Positions 23,244 to 23,900 of a DNA stretch of 23,900 bases are shown here, in pieces (the stretch's first letter is position 1; every line of letters starts with the position of its first letter). Under the pieces are notes generated by a model. That model made no database searches and was not told the DNA's origin. It was given only the letters and a program-made list of their open reading frames with translations. Position numbers and translations under genes: made by a program. The DNA comes from Gammaproteobacteria bacterium (lineage in GTDB: Bacteria; Pseudomonadota; Gammaproteobacteria; J044), in contig RFHG01000207.1 of NCBI GenBank assembly GCA_003696465.1, forward strand, positions 1 through 23,900, in the 5' to 3' direction.

Positions 23244-23749
23244 GGGCCGTGCAGATCCTGCTGCCTCTGCTGCTTCTCCTGGCAGGGTGTAGCGGGCGCT
23301 CACCCGCCCCGCCCGAGCGACCTGCCGAACTGCCCGAACTTGACCAGGTCCAGGCCCTGTTGCAACAGGCCAGGCCGCCCCCCGGAGTGCAGTTTGTCAT
23401 CCGCGAACATGACGAGGAGGCACTGGACTGGCTGCTGCCACGCATACGCTGGTACGTCTTCCAGTTGCATCAGCGCTGGCCCGAGCTGCATGTGGCCATC
23501 CTGGCGCATGGCGAGGAGATTGCCGGACTTGCCCCGCCCCGTGCCTCGCCCGCCATCCTCCGGCAGGCACGGGCACTGGTGCTGCAGCAAGGGGTGGACT
23601 TCCATGTCTGCGGCGCGCAGGCACACGACATGGGGCTTGCCGAGGCAGACTTCCCGGCGTTCATCGATGTGGTGCCCTATGGCCCCAGCCTGATCCGCGA
23701 CTACAACGACCTCGGCTATGCCCTGATCGACATGGAGCTCACCTGGTAG
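23240..23749 (+). CDS. DsrE-like domain lipoprotein
   Basis: 169 residues from GTG 23240, chosen because it overlaps the HDOD stop (GTGA) and gives a complete lipoprotein signal: RAVQILLPLLLLLAGC with lipobox LAGC, the Cys being about residue 17. A Pro-rich spacer (about 20-33) follows. The rest resembles DsrE/DsrF-fold proteins: a HVAILAHGEEIAGL strand-helix, QGVDFHVCGAQAHDMGL with one conserved-position Cys, then DFPAFIDVVPYGPSLIRDYN and a final LGYALIDMEL. DsrE proteins handle sulfur by persulfide transfer or act as related small-molecule binders. A lipid-anchored one would act in the periplasm. Confidence 0.78.
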   Translation: MRAVQILLPLLLLLAGCSGRSPAPPERPAELPELDQVQALLQQARPPPGVQFVIREHDEEALDWLLPRIRWYVFQLHQRWPELHVAILAHGEEIAGLAPPRASPAILRQARALVLQQGVDFHVCGAQAHDMGLAEADFPAFIDVVPYGPSLIRDYNDLGYALIDMELTW

Positions 23750-23900
23750 TGCCCTCTGCCGGCACGTAGCCGTCGGTAAGCGTCTTGAGGAAGGCCACGA
23801 TATCGTCCACTTCCTGATCGCTCAGCCCAAGGTTGCCCAGCTCCTCCGTGTTCATCGTGGCAGGCACTTCCGGCGGGCCCCAGCGCTCCGGCTCCAGGTC
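23739..23900 (-). CDS. Cytochrome c peroxidase-type protein, C-terminal part (partial)
   Basis: The frame is open to the window edge; 53 codons remain before TGA at 23739. The sequence PATMNTEELGNLGLSDQEVD followed by DIVAFLKTLTDGY is the usual end of di-haem cytochrome c peroxidase / MauG-type proteins, which reduce hydrogen peroxide in the periplasm with electrons from small cytochromes. Haem motifs lie outside the window, so this rests on the C-terminal pattern alone. The end overlaps the lipoprotein stop region by 11 bp on the opposite strand. Confidence 0.75.
   Translation of the reverse strand, partial: DLEPERWGPPEVPATMNTEELGNLGLSDQEVDDIVAFLKTLTDGYVPAEGTTR

Overview
The window is GC-rich, densely packed chromosomal DNA from a gammaproteobacterium. 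Evidence for this is the Ndh tail, TmcA, the divergent lptFG / pepA-holC-valS block arranged as in enteric bacteria, and a YcaO of exactly the enteric length (586 aa). Three DUF2173-type proteins, a DsrE-like lipoprotein, a TrpB2-type enzyme and a di-haem peroxidase tail hint at a sulfur-oxidising or chemolithotrophic lineage (Chromatiales or a relative). That placement is inference. No phage, plasmid, CRISPR, tRNA or rRNA was seen.

Layout. 1-279: 3' end of ndh (+). 266-712: the only gene-poor stretch; it holds a second, truncated copy of the tmcA 3' end, two 30-bp tandem repeats with a GGGGACAGACCCC core, and a run of hairpins. 713-2701: intact tmcA (-). 2782-2874: tiny ribosomal protein THX gene with its own -10 box and terminator. 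3018-5443: membrane-anchored thioredoxin, TrpB2-type synthase, and a histone-H1/AlgP-like protein with its own promoter (all -). 5615-5687: a short terminal-inverted-repeat element touching the end of the next operon. 5681-6776: three DUF2173 paralogues (-). 6958-7374: RDD membrane protein (+). 7381-9572: lptF-lptG (-), which export lipopolysaccharide. 9716-12188: pepA-holC-acidic protein (+), joined by 4-bp overlaps, then valS (12266-15082) with its own extended -10, followed by an unrecognised helical protein and a cysteine-cluster protein. 16263-16871: OmpA-like protein (-). 16980-19254: a minus-strand operon of alpha/beta hydrolase, UMF1-type transporter and DUF2970 protein, coupled by start/stop overlaps. 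19341-23749 (+): ycaO, a UspA-family protein, a host-attachment/baeRF-like protein, an HDOD protein and a DsrE-like lipoprotein. 23739-23900: tail of a cytochrome c peroxidase (-).

Most of the window is ordinary housekeeping. The parts worth attention are the tmcA tail duplication with its interposed repeats, the DUF2173 triplet with the short inverted-repeat element at its end, the stand-alone TrpB2, and the stress/sulfur-flavoured group at the right end. I did not find convincing evidence of a wholly new defence or biosynthetic system.
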